From an uncultured Christensenella sp. (GTDB taxonomy: Bacteria; Bacillota; Clostridia; Christensenellales; UBA3700): a stretch of DNA of 20,109 nt. The DNA is taken from assembly GCA_910584975.1 (NCBI GenBank), contig CAJUEA010000028.1:1-20109 (forward strand), given 5' to 3'. Both the position numbers and the translations under genes were made by a program. A model generated the notes under the pieces. It saw only the letters and a list, made by a program, of their open reading frames with translations. It was not told the origin of the DNA and searched no databases. The first letter of the stretch is position 1; each line of letters begins with the position of its first letter. Positions 1 through 7,919 of this stretch are shown here, one piece after another.

Positions 1-419
1 ATATTAAGTTTGACGGAAAGTTAACTATACCCAACGATTTGATAATATCTTACCTGCCACAAACTTTTGACAATCTTTGTGGTTCAATTTCCGACTTTGC
101 AAAAACTAGCAAAATTGATGAGCCATTGTTCCGTGCTATTCTCTGCAAAATGGGCTTTGACAAAAATGATTTTTTCAATGATATATCAAAGCTTTCACTT
201 GGACAAAAAAAGAAAATACTAATTGCAAAAAGTTTATCTGAAAAAGCTCATTTATACATTTGGGATGAGCCATTAAACTATCTTGACATTTTTGCGAGAA
301 TGCAAATTGAAAAACTTTTGCAGGAGTATAGCCCTACTATGATTTTTGTAGAACACGATATTGCTTTTCAAAATTGCATTGCAAACAAAGTACAAAAAAT
401 CACAAAAGATGACAAATAA
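1..419 (+). CDS. Lsa-type ABC-F ATPase, 3' end only
   Basis: This is the C-terminal part of the second nucleotide-binding domain of an ABC-F protein; the reading frame is open from base 3 and the gene starts upstream of the window. Visible motifs are the ABC signature LSLGQKKK (usual form LSGGQ), Walker B HLYIWDEP, D-loop LNYLD, and the H-loop in FVEHD. The wording around them (AKSLSEKAHLYIWDEP, then RMQIEKLL and PTMIFVEHD) matches the Lsa/Vga-like branch of antibiotic-resistance ABC-F proteins as I know them. That family binds the ribosome and dislodges lincosamides, pleuromutilins or streptogramins. There is no membrane domain. It ends in TAA and is followed by a hairpin repeat and a bidirectional terminator. 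Whether it confers resistance cannot be judged without the N-terminal domain and the inter-domain linker. Confidence 0.85.
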   Translation, partial: IKFDGKLTIPNDLIISYLPQTFDNLCGSISDFAKTSKIDEPLFRAILCKMGFDKNDFFNDISKLSLGQKKKILIAKSLSEKAHLYIWDEPLNYLDIFARMQIEKLLQEYSPTMIFVEHDIAFQNCIANKVQKITKDDK

Positions 420-436
420 AAACAATTTTAAAGTCC

Positions 437-483
437 AAAAAATCAAATTAGCCCCGATTTTTGACGAAATATTTGAATTTTTT
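437..483 (+). repeat. Dispersed hairpin repeat, copy A
   Basis: The core CCCCGATTTTTGACG (452-466) sits in the loop of a hairpin. The left arm, A6 plus TCAAAT (437-448), pairs with ATTTGA (471-476), a bulged A (477) and T6 (478-483). The same 15-base core, again flanked by TCAAAT and ATTTGA, occurs at 17997-18035, and 13 bases of it recur on the minus strand at 11118-11130. The T-rich right arm could also help end the ABC-F transcript, whose stop lies 17 bases upstream of the left arm. Function unknown. Confidence 0.6.
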
Positions 484-565
484 AATTTTTGAACAAAAAT
501 TACTTTTTGTGAAAATTATTTTGAAATTACAATATTAATATCCATTATATTCATAGTGCTAATTA

Positions 566-607
566 AAAAAACACGCAATACAAACAATTTTGTTTCGCGT
601 GTTTTTT
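566..607. terminator. Bidirectional Rho-independent terminator
   Basis: An 11-bp perfect stem (AAAAAACACGC at 566-576 with its complement at 597-607) has a T-rich tail on the plus strand and, read on the minus strand, the run TTTTTTAATT. It lies between two convergent genes, so it can serve both the ABC-F gene and the membrane-protein gene. Confidence 0.8.
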
Positions 608-649
608 GATTTTTCTAACTTAAAATATTATTTTCTAAATTAATAATAC

Positions 650-1054
650 TTACTTAAGCAATTTGATTTTTCCAATTATTGGAAGTTCTTTTTCTTGGTC
701 AGTCACAACATAAATAATACCAATAATTCCTAAAATCAACAAGGCAAAAGAGTACAACCCTGCAATCATACCAAAAATCCAACTTAAACTTGACAAACCA
801 CCAAGAATAATATTACCGGCTACAGAAAACAACAACAAAAGCAGACCTTCGTTTGCGTGGCGAGTTGCTTTAGTCTCCCCTTTATACAAAAGCAGTGGAA
901 TAAAAAACAATATACCCCACAAATAGCAAAGTGAAAAAATAACTTTTTTTGTCATTTCACTATCAACCTCAACATCATTACTCTTTTTGGGTTCAACAAT
1001 ATCTGCCTTAACCTCAGGAGCCTCAGTTTTAACTTCTTTTTCTTTCTCGTCCAT
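650..1054 (-). CDS. Small Tic20/DUF4870-like membrane protein
   Basis: Predicted 134-residue membrane protein. The first ~35 residues are charged and hydrophilic (many K and E), followed by three or four hydrophobic segments (from about VIFSLCYLWGILFFIPLLLY, through GLLLLLFSVAGNIIL, to ALLILGIIGIIYVV). A short hydrophilic loop with the pattern TRHANEGLLLLL resembles the HxxEA/Q loop of DUF4870/Tic20-like proteins; that assignment is family recognition, not proof. The start at 1054 was chosen because GAGG lies six bases upstream; an in-frame start at 1099 would fall inside the mRNA leader and has no comparable site. It is transcribed divergently from the M60 peptidase gene from a perfect consensus promoter. 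No partner or reaction can be inferred. Confidence 0.7.
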   Translation of the reverse strand: MDEKEKEVKTEAPEVKADIVEPKKSNDVEVDSEMTKKVIFSLCYLWGILFFIPLLLYKGETKATRHANEGLLLLLFSVAGNIILGGLSSLSWIFGMIAGLYSFALLILGIIGIIYVVTDQEKELPIIGKIKLLK

Positions 1055-1117
1055 AAACAACCTCAACAAATAAATTGTACAAAATGAAAATTTTAACAAA
1101 CATTTTGTTACATAAAT

Positions 1118-1146
1118 ATTATACGCTTGATAATCAAAAATGTCAA
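1118..1146 (-). promoter_or_regulatory. Perfect sigma-A promoter of the membrane-protein gene
   Basis: Read on the minus strand this is TTGACA (1146-1141), a 17-base spacer and TATAAT (1123-1118), all consensus. The start point would be near 1111, giving a leader of about 57 bases before the ATG at 1054. Confidence 0.85.
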
Positions 1147-1268
1147 TAAATTGCCTAAAAATGTAAAATATTTATCATTATTTAATTAAAAATAATAATA
1201 TATGCGTAATATATTAGTAAAATTTTCCTCATTTAAACGCAAATTTTTGCAAACAATATATCCATTTC

Positions 1269-1297
1269 TTGCTTTTTATATTATAATATGTTATATT
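1269..1297 (+). promoter_or_regulatory. Possible promoter of the M60 gene
   Basis: TTGCTT (1269-1274), 17 bases, TATATT (1292-1297) lies 55 bases before the start codon. The surrounding sequence is so AT-rich that several other -10-like hexamers (TATAAT at 1282-1287, TATAAA at 1297-1302) are present, so the exact element is uncertain. Confidence 0.35.
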
Positions 1298-1351
1298 ATA
1301 AATTATAAAAGAAATAAATTTTAAAGTCAAAAATAAAAATGGAGAGAAGCT

Positions 1352-4300
1352 ATGGCAGAAAAAAATTCTAAATCAAAAAATGCAGAAAAAGAAACCTTAG
1401 AAACAACTTCAAAAAAGACTACAACAAAAACAACAGAAAAAGATGCAGCTAAACCAAAAACTACTGCATCAAAAACTTCTGCACCAAAGGCAGATAACAA
1501 ACCTGCAAGCAAGGCTAAAGCAGACGCTACAAGCAGTGCAAAAACTGCAAAAGTAGCACCTAATAAAACAGAAAAAACTAGCACAAAAGCAGTCACTGCA
1601 AAACCTGCAACAAAGGCTACAACTGCAAGCAAAGCTGAAAAAGAAAATGTCAAAGCTACTGCTCCAAAAGAAAATGGCAAGGCAGTAGCTAGCAAAGCAA
1701 AAGTTGCTAGTAGTGTGGATAAAACTGCACCTACTAAAACTACTGCTGCAAAAACTACAACAAAAGCTGAGCCTAAAAATAACACAAAAGTTTCAGCTCA
1801 AGGCAAAGTTACAAAAGAGGGTGCTAAATCAGTAACCACTAAATCAGAAAACAAGCCTGTTGCAAGCAAAACAAAAACTGCAAGTGAAACTAAAGTGGAA
1901 GAAAAAACTCCTGCCAAAGCAGTTGTGCCTAAAAAAGCTGAAGAAAACAAAGTTGTTTTCAAAGAAATTAATAGCAAAACAGGCAAAGTGGAAACTAACA
2001 CTGAAAAAACTAAAGCTCAAGACAATAAAGCTTTCAAAACATCTGCAACTGCTAAAAACAATAGTATTGCTGGAAACAATGATAAAAAAATCATAATCAA
2101 AAAAGCAGATAAAAAAGAAGTTTTAGCATCGCAGCAAGAAGAAAACAAGCAAAATACTAAAACTCCAAAAGCAAAACAAGCAAAAGCAAAAAGTGACAAC
2201 AACTCTTCTGCTCCAAAAATGTCTATCAAAGACAAAATGGTTGCATTTGTTGCACAAATCGGTGGCAAAAACAATGCAAGCACTGATTCAAAACAAAAAA
2301 ATACTAAAAATGTAAAAGATAATAATAGTGGCAATGGCAAAAAAACTTTAACTATCAAAAACATTATCACTGACAAAAAAATGCGTATTTACGCAATTGC
2401 AGCATTGGCATTGTTTGTTTTGTTCATTTTGATTTTGAGCATTTCACTTGGTGTGGTTGCTCAAAATAAAGATGCTTTACCAGGTGGTGCAAATTATACA
2501 GTAAAAGACAGCAGTATCAGCAAAGGTTCTGCTTATGACTACGAATACCGAACCACTGCTGCTGCAGGATACAATGCAAAAGTTCTTGGCACTGTGGAAA
2601 GAAAAATTCCTACCGAAACAGACAACGAAAAAAAAGTAGATATTAGCAAATACCCTAAATATGGTTACACTCCTACAGGAATAACAGAGGAGGATAGAAG
2701 ACAATTAATCAGTGAGGCATGGCAAATTACTTGTATAAACACAAGAATTGGTAGTGATGGTTTCCCTAAAAACACTTACAACGCAATGGATGCTGATGGC
2801 AATTTGTATCTTAACGGAATAAGTGAAGAAACAAGAACACCCGGCAATCCAAGCAAACTTTACAAACACACTTGTGCTGACGGAATGTATTTTGGCAATG
2901 TATCAGACACTGAACAAGCTATAGTAAAACAAATGACTTTCAGTCCTCGTACTTTCCATAGCCACGGAATGTATAGTGTAACAGGATTATACGCACCAGC
3001 AGGTGAAGTAATCAAAGTTGAAATTTCTGAACAAGATATGAATACCACAGGTGGTATCATTATTCATATTGGTCAAGCATTGTACAACAGCAAAGCAAAT
3101 AATATTTGGCTACAAAAAGGTCAAATGCAACGCTTTCCTGTTATCTTAAACACAATGGTTGTTGACAAAACAACTGCAACTTTTGACGCTGACAGAAAAG
3201 TTTGGACAGGATATGTCGGTTCATTTGTTGGTGGCCCAATTTATGTTCGCAATGAAAGTGCTACATTTACAACAACAATTTCAGGTGGTGTTGCTTACTC
3301 TCACTTTATTTTAGGATACACTACTCCTGAAGAATTTGAGGCAAACAAAGATTCTTCTGCTCCATATTTTGACTTAGAGGTTTGGGATAATGGCGTTTTG
3401 CATTCCGGTCCAAAAAAATATTCAGCGCCATTCTCTTATGACGATTTGTTTAAAGTTGCTGTACTTTGGGATAAAATTACATCAGTTACAACATATGGAA
3501 ACAACCAAAACATCGTATTTCTTTATGACCCATTTGTCGCAGCTGGTGCTGCTGTTGCATTCCCAAGTCAACAGGCTGTAAACTGCCCTGCTGGTTGGAT
3601 GGCAAATTCTTTGAATTACGAAACAATGGTTAAAAATGGTGCTTGGGGCAATTTGCACGAATACCATCATAACTTCCAAGGCTTTGGCGTTGGAAATGGT
3701 GGTGAGGTCACCAACAACGCACTGACGCTTGTGTCTTATGCACTATTCACAAAGATATCTTCTAAAAGAGGACTTGCAAACTTTGGAGCATATGGTCTTG
3801 GTGGATGGGAAAGATACACCTCTGCAACTTTCGCATTAGATCAAGTTAAAAAAATTCAAAACAGAAGTCTACTTCCTGAAAATGGCGACAGAGGTTTGGC
3901 TTTGTATGCAACCTTATTGCATAACTTTGGTGCAGAAGCATTTATGCAAGTTCGAAGGCTTGGTGGAGGACAAAGCTATCAAAACTACTTTAAAAAATGG
4001 GAACAAGTTACTCACACAAACATGACATATTATTTTACTGAAATGTTGAGAGCCAATGATATTGTTCCAGGATCTTTGACAGCCGAATGGTTAGCAAAAA
4101 ATTCTAATCCAGATTATCCAATGTTTGTTCCTGTTTCAAGTATTTATCAAACAGGTAGAAGCTATAACTATGATGATGAAAACAAATATTTCCAAACTAT
4201 GCAACCATATGTGATTGCATATGGACAAAAATTCACCATTGATTTAAGCAAATATACTATTGCAAATGAAACTCCTTTGAACAACAATTACACTGACAAT

Positions 4301-6043
4301 ACTTACAAATCAGGCAGTATTGTTTTGCCAGATGGTTTTTCTTACAAAGTAATAAAAGTTACACAACCAGAAAATGGAACAATAACCAAAGAAAGTGACT
4401 ATATCTATCACTTCTCTCCTAATGGTGAATTGAATTCTGGAAAAATTTATGTTACTCTTCAGATTACAAAAGACGACCACGCATTTGAAGTGCAAAATGT
4501 TGATTTGGTGCTTGAATTCCAACAATCACACGATTTGACAGGCAGAGTTCTTGAGAGAACAACCTATGAATTTGACAGCAAAACATATGACGATGCGCAA
4601 ACTGCCTACAAAGAGAATTATGCTGGTTACTCAAATAAAATAACTGGAGATAATAAAAATTCCGTTCAAAATTCAAACACAGATATATGGTTAACCACCG
4701 ATGCACTATCTTCTGCTGTTTCCAAAAATAGTATAATGGAGGTTAGTGGAAAATTGTATATTGCGGAAACAGGACGATACAAGTTTACAATACGCGGAAG
4801 ACGGAATGTAGCATTATTCCTTTCTTTTGACAAAGGAAAAACTTATCAATTCGCCGCCAAGTATGTCCAGACAAATAGTAATAACACTGGTTTCCCTAAC
4901 ACCGAAGATGCATCTTATATCCATAAAGATAAAGACGGCAATGAAATTATACTGGAAGAAAACACTTGGGTTTATTTCAAAGAAGTTATGATAGTTCAGA
5001 AATATGGCAATATAGGAAGTTTTGTTGGTTTAGGAATGGGTAAAATACCTGATCCTATGCCAGTTATGGATGCTGACGGCAACCCAGTTTTGGATGCAAA
5101 TGGCCAACCAGTTACAACTCAACCAGACACAGTAATCAGCTATGCAAATGCATACAGAAATAGTTTTGAGTTTACTGACAACACCTTTGAATCTGATTAT
5201 TTCTATACAAAAGATTACAATTACTCTTATACAAGTGATGAAAAAATATTTGATGTTAAACAAAATATTGTAAGCAACTCATACAAACCTTGGGACAGTA
5301 GTGATACTTACAAAATTGAAAATTTGTTTGATAATAATGATAAAACTTTTATTCATACCAACAGAGATAGTATATCAGAGGCAAATCCTTTTGAAATTAC
5401 TGTAAAACTTGATAGTACAGTGTCTGCAAACAGATTGACTTTTGTTGGTTCAAGTGTTAGTGGACAATATGCAACTTATGTGCCAAGAAACTTTAAAATA
5501 TGGATTAGTAATGACGGCAGTGAATGGACTCAAGTCGCTGATGTAGTCAACGCAAGAACATCGGGATTAAAAGTTCCTGTGGAATTTGATAAAACTTATG
5601 ATTTCAGCTATTATAAAGTTCAAGTGACCGATACACATGCAGGACACACTAAATATCTTGCACTAAATAAAATCCAACTTTCATACATTCTATCTCTTGC
5701 AGGTGGAAAACAAACAGCTGTTGGAGATAACAAAGTAAAATTGTATGGCACTTGGAATATTGAAAAAACAATTTCAAAATTTGGTCGTGTTTATGTTGGA
5801 AAGAAAAATTCTTCAATTGAATTCACTTATACAGGTAAACGATTGATACTATTCTCTTCTGCTGAATTTGGCACTAGCTTTGAGGTTTACATTGACGGAA
5901 AGAAGATAGATTCAATTGAAATCAAAGAAAACACTAGTCATATTCGTGAAAGCTATATTTCTCCTGAATTGCAAAATAAACAACATAATGTTGTAATTAA
6001 GTGTTTAGGAGAGGCAAATTTTGAATCTATAGTGAGAATGTAA
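1352..6043 (+). CDS. Membrane-tethered M60 metallopeptidase (mucinase type)
   Basis: 1563 residues; start fixed by GGAGAG seven bases upstream. Residues 1-343 are a low-complexity Lys/Ala/Thr/Ser-rich tail with almost no hydrophobics. One membrane segment follows (about 346-370, IYAIAALALFVLFILILSIS), so by the positive-inside rule the tail should be cytoplasmic and about 1190 residues extracellular. The M60 domain covers roughly 530-860, with the zinc motif HEYHH (H769, E770, H773) and a downstream Glu at E785 in GGEVTNN, fitting HExxHx(8,28)E of the enhancin/M60 family, which cleaves mucin-type glycoproteins. Then come a beta-sandwich region (about 950-1060), a PA14-like module (about 1065-1230), an F5/8 type C (CBM32-like) domain (about 1295-1448) and a C-terminal jelly-roll module (about 1450-1563). 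No LPXTG sorting signal or dockerin. Modules beyond M60 and F5/8C are less certain. A monocistronic unit with its own terminator. Confidence 0.88.
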   Translation: MAEKNSKSKNAEKETLETTSKKTTTKTTEKDAAKPKTTASKTSAPKADNKPASKAKADATSSAKTAKVAPNKTEKTSTKAVTAKPATKATTASKAEKENVKATAPKENGKAVASKAKVASSVDKTAPTKTTAAKTTTKAEPKNNTKVSAQGKVTKEGAKSVTTKSENKPVASKTKTASETKVEEKTPAKAVVPKKAEENKVVFKEINSKTGKVETNTEKTKAQDNKAFKTSATAKNNSIAGNNDKKIIIKKADKKEVLASQQEENKQNTKTPKAKQAKAKSDNNSSAPKMSIKDKMVAFVAQIGGKNNASTDSKQKNTKNVKDNNSGNGKKTLTIKNIITDKKMRIYAIAALALFVLFILILSISLGVVAQNKDALPGGANYTVKDSSISKGSAYDYEYRTTAAAGYNAKVLGTVERKIPTETDNEKKVDISKYPKYGYTPTGITEEDRRQLISEAWQITCINTRIGSDGFPKNTYNAMDADGNLYLNGISEETRTPGNPSKLYKHTCADGMYFGNVSDTEQAIVKQMTFSPRTFHSHGMYSVTGLYAPAGEVIKVEISEQDMNTTGGIIIHIGQALYNSKANNIWLQKGQMQRFPVILNTMVVDKTTATFDADRKVWTGYVGSFVGGPIYVRNESATFTTTISGGVAYSHFILGYTTPEEFEANKDSSAPYFDLEVWDNGVLHSGPKKYSAPFSYDDLFKVAVLWDKITSVTTYGNNQNIVFLYDPFVAAGAAVAFPSQQAVNCPAGWMANSLNYETMVKNGAWGNLHEYHHNFQGFGVGNGGEVTNNALTLVSYALFTKISSKRGLANFGAYGLGGWERYTSATFALDQVKKIQNRSLLPENGDRGLALYATLLHNFGAEAFMQVRRLGGGQSYQNYFKKWEQVTHTNMTYYFTEMLRANDIVPGSLTAEWLAKNSNPDYPMFVPVSSIYQTGRSYNYDDENKYFQTMQPYVIAYGQKFTIDLSKYTIANETPLNNNYTDNTYKSGSIVLPDGFSYKVIKVTQPENGTITKESDYIYHFSPNGELNSGKIYVTLQITKDDHAFEVQNVDLVLEFQQSHDLTGRVLERTTYEFDSKTYDDAQTAYKENYAGYSNKITGDNKNSVQNSNTDIWLTTDALSSAVSKNSIMEVSGKLYIAETGRYKFTIRGRRNVALFLSFDKGKTYQFAAKYVQTNSNNTGFPNTEDASYIHKDKDGNEIILEENTWVYFKEVMIVQKYGNIGSFVGLGMGKIPDPMPVMDADGNPVLDANGQPVTTQPDTVISYANAYRNSFEFTDNTFESDYFYTKDYNYSYTSDEKIFDVKQNIVSNSYKPWDSSDTYKIENLFDNNDKTFIHTNRDSISEANPFEITVKLDSTVSANRLTFVGSSVSGQYATYVPRNFKIWISNDGSEWTQVADVVNARTSGLKVPVEFDKTYDFSYYKVQVTDTHAGHTKYLALNKIQLSYILSLAGGKQTAVGDNKVKLYGTWNIEKTISKFGRVYVGKKNSSIEFTYTGKRLILFSSAEFGTSFEVYIDGKKIDSIEIKENTSHIRESYISPELQNKQHNVVIKCLGEANFESIVRM

Positions 6044-6066
6044 ACAAAATCTTGCTAAAATTGGTT

Positions 6067-6097
6067 TTGATAAAACATTTTAATGTGCATTTATCAA
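6067..6097. other. Hairpin in the M60 3' region
   Basis: TTGATAAA (6067-6074) pairs with TTTATCAA (6090-6097), and inside it ACAT (6075-6078) pairs with ATGT (6083-6086), leaving a TTTA loop and a GCA bulge. It lies between the M60 stop and its terminator and has no U-tract, so it is more likely a 3'-end stabiliser or a protein site than a terminator. Confidence 0.4.
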
Positions 6098-6135
6098 TAC
6101 TCTGCCCTTTTAATGGGCTACAAAAATAAACTTAT

Positions 6136-6168
6136 AAGCCAAACAAATAATGTTTGGCTTTTTGTTTT
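6136..6168 (+). terminator. Rho-independent terminator of the M60 gene
   Basis: Ten-bp perfect stem AAGCCAAACA / TGTTTGGCTT (6136-6145, 6151-6160), five-base loop, then TTTGTTTT. About 90 bases after the M60 stop codon. Confidence 0.9.
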
Positions 6169-6331
6169 GACTTTTTTTCAGAATATTTAAATAATAAAAT
6201 AAAGTTATTAATATTAGGTGATTAAAATATTATGAATTTGAAAATATTTTTAATTAATCATTAAATTTTGTTATATTACATAGCAAAAATTAAAGTTATG
6301 ATTGTTGAGGGCAAAAATATAAAAATTTATC

Positions 6332-6373
6332 TTGAACAAAAAAGGAATGAAATCAACTGCGAAATCATTCCTT
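6332..6373 (-). terminator. Terminator of the CofE-like gene
   Basis: Nine-bp stem AAGGAATGA (6342-6350) with TCATTCCTT (6365-6373) and a 14-base loop. On the minus strand it is followed by a T-run (plus-strand A-run from 6338) and GTTCAAG. It lies about 85 bases beyond the stop of the minus-strand gene ending at 6459. Confidence 0.75.
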
Positions 6374-6458
6374 ATTATATTAAATTATTTTAATAACATC
6401 AATCCAACAAAATGTAAATTTGTTCCACTTTGCGATAATTTTTTCTAATAGATTTTAA

Positions 6459-7637
6459 TTAATCAATACTATAGTTTGTGAAATAGTTTTGAATCAAAAT
6501 GATTGGTGTTCCCTTATCACCACTGCCTGAAGTCAAATCGCACAAGCTACCCAACAAATCAGTAAGTCTTCTTGGAGTTGTACCTTGAGAAGATTGATCT
6601 GCTACAAGGTTAGCTTTTTTCTCCTTGATAAGTTCTTTCATAGCCTTTTTTGCATCCTCACCTGTCAAATTGCCAAGTGCATTGTCTGCAAGATATTTAA
6701 GTTTCAATTCATTTGGTGTGCCTTCCAAACCTTTTGTGTATGCAGGAGAAACAACTGGGTCAGCAAGCTCCCAAATGCCACCAACTGGATCTTTGAACGC
6801 ACCATCGCCATAAATCATAACTTCAATATTTTTGCCTGTTACTGCTTTGAATTTTGCTGCAATAGTATCAACAAGTTTTTGACCATCACGAGGGAAAAGT
6901 TTAATTGAATTATCAGTTGCAAGGTTGCTACCATACAAACCATATTCATTCCAACCACTGCCGTCAACGCTTGCATTCAAAATATCTGTCAAGTTCAAGC
7001 AAACTTTTGCTCCAGCCTCTTTCAAAATGCGTTTTGTACGATTTCTTGTGTGAATATCTGCATTGATAACTTTATCTGTATATTTCAAAATCTCTTTTGG
7101 ATTGTTTGCAAGAATAATTTCGCAATTAGCTCCACCAAAGCTCTTGTAAAGTTCAATATAGTCAAGTCCTGTAAATGGATGAAGAATTTTGCCAAAAGTA
7201 GCATAATATTGCTCTTCAGTGAACACATCTGTATAAGGATTAACACCTTTTTCGTCAATGATATCCATTGGAATAAGAGGGTTGCCCACCTCATCGCTAG
7301 GATAAGATAATTGAATAATCAATTTGTCAACACCCATTGCAATGCCTTTTAAAATCATTGAAAATCTGTTTCTTGACATAATTGGGAAAACCAACCCAAC
7401 AGTGCCACCACCAGTTTTATTTCTGACATCTTTTGCAATTTGCTCCAATGTAGCATAGTTACCTTGTGCTCTTGCAACAATTGCCTCTGTCATAGCCACA
7501 ACATCTTTGTCTTGCAATTCAAACTTGCCTTCCTCACTTGCAGCCAAAACGCTATTCACAACGATATCAACCAAATCATCGCCTTTTTTGATAATAGGTG
7601 CTTTAATACCTCTTGAAATTGTACCAATAGTTTTCAT
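6459..7637 (-). CDS. CofE-like (F420-0:gamma-glutamyl ligase family) protein
   Basis: 392 residues with an excellent AGGAGG seven bases before the ATG. The N-terminal part carries the pattern DKDVVAMTEAIVARAQGNYA (about 43-62), which matches the GD-V-V-T-E-K-I-V-S-KAEG region of coenzyme F420-0:L-glutamate ligases (CofE), and YGDGAFKDPVGG further on fits the metal/substrate region of the same fold. Genuine CofE proteins are around 250 residues; this is the longer form I know from Firmicutes that do not make F420. Nothing else of F420 synthesis is in the window, so the likely chemistry is ATP- or GTP-dependent gamma-glutamylation of another acceptor; the substrate is unknown. It is a single-gene unit with its own promoter and terminator. 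Family call fairly sure, function not. Confidence 0.75.
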   Translation of the reverse strand: MKTIGTISRGIKAPIIKKGDDLVDIVVNSVLAASEEGKFELQDKDVVAMTEAIVARAQGNYATLEQIAKDVRNKTGGGTVGLVFPIMSRNRFSMILKGIAMGVDKLIIQLSYPSDEVGNPLIPMDIIDEKGVNPYTDVFTEEQYYATFGKILHPFTGLDYIELYKSFGGANCEIILANNPKEILKYTDKVINADIHTRNRTKRILKEAGAKVCLNLTDILNASVDGSGWNEYGLYGSNLATDNSIKLFPRDGQKLVDTIAAKFKAVTGKNIEVMIYGDGAFKDPVGGIWELADPVVSPAYTKGLEGTPNELKLKYLADNALGNLTGEDAKKAMKELIKEKKANLVADQSSQGTTPRRLTDLLGSLCDLTSGSGDKGTPIILIQNYFTNYSID

Positions 7638-7668
7638 ACAAAAACCTCCTGTTTTCCTTACCTCTCAT

Positions 7669-7697
7669 ATTATACATCAAATCAAAATTTTTTGCAA
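7669..7697 (-). promoter_or_regulatory. Sigma-A promoter of the CofE-like gene
   Basis: Minus strand: TTGCAA (7697-7692), 17-base spacer, TATAAT (7674-7669), with TG directly before the -10 hexamer. The transcript would start near 7662, about 25 bases before the start codon and just ahead of the AGGAGG. Confidence 0.8.
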
Positions 7698-7832
7698 TAA
7701 ATTACAAAAAATTGTATATAATGAAATCTTAATATTGATATAAGTAAAATAATACCGAAAAATTTTTAAAATGAAAAACACGCACAAAAAAAGTGCCAAA
7801 ATACTATTCTGACACATTTATTTTTTATTTAA

Positions 7833-7882
7833 ACTTGCACATTAGAGGTTATGTCATTTGAGTTTTTCATAACCAAACAAGT
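7833..7882 (-). other. Two-part hairpin after argS
   Basis: GGTTATG (7847-7853) pairs with CATAACC (7868-7874), enclosed by ACTTG (7833-7837) and CAAGT (7878-7882). It follows the argS stop by about 40 bases but has no U-tract, so it may protect the mRNA 3' end rather than terminate. A weaker GCAC-A7-GTGC hairpin lies further on at about 7784-7798. I see no gene between 7638 and 7919. Confidence 0.35.
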
Positions 7883-7919
7883 CATTTTTTATCTTTGTTT
7901 TTGATTTCAAAAAATATAC

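Noticed and set aside
1327..2376. Minus-strand open frames opposite the M60 N-terminal tail, one a 152-residue hydrophobic Ala/Val/Phe-rich frame
   Set aside because: They are the mirror of the Lys/Ala/Thr codon repeats on the plus strand; no ribosome site or promoter, and the plus-strand gene is certain.
6298..6396. Small plus-strand open frame of about 30 codons starting MIVEGKNIK
   Set aside because: No Shine-Dalgarno site, and it runs through the terminator stem of the CofE-like gene; most likely chance.
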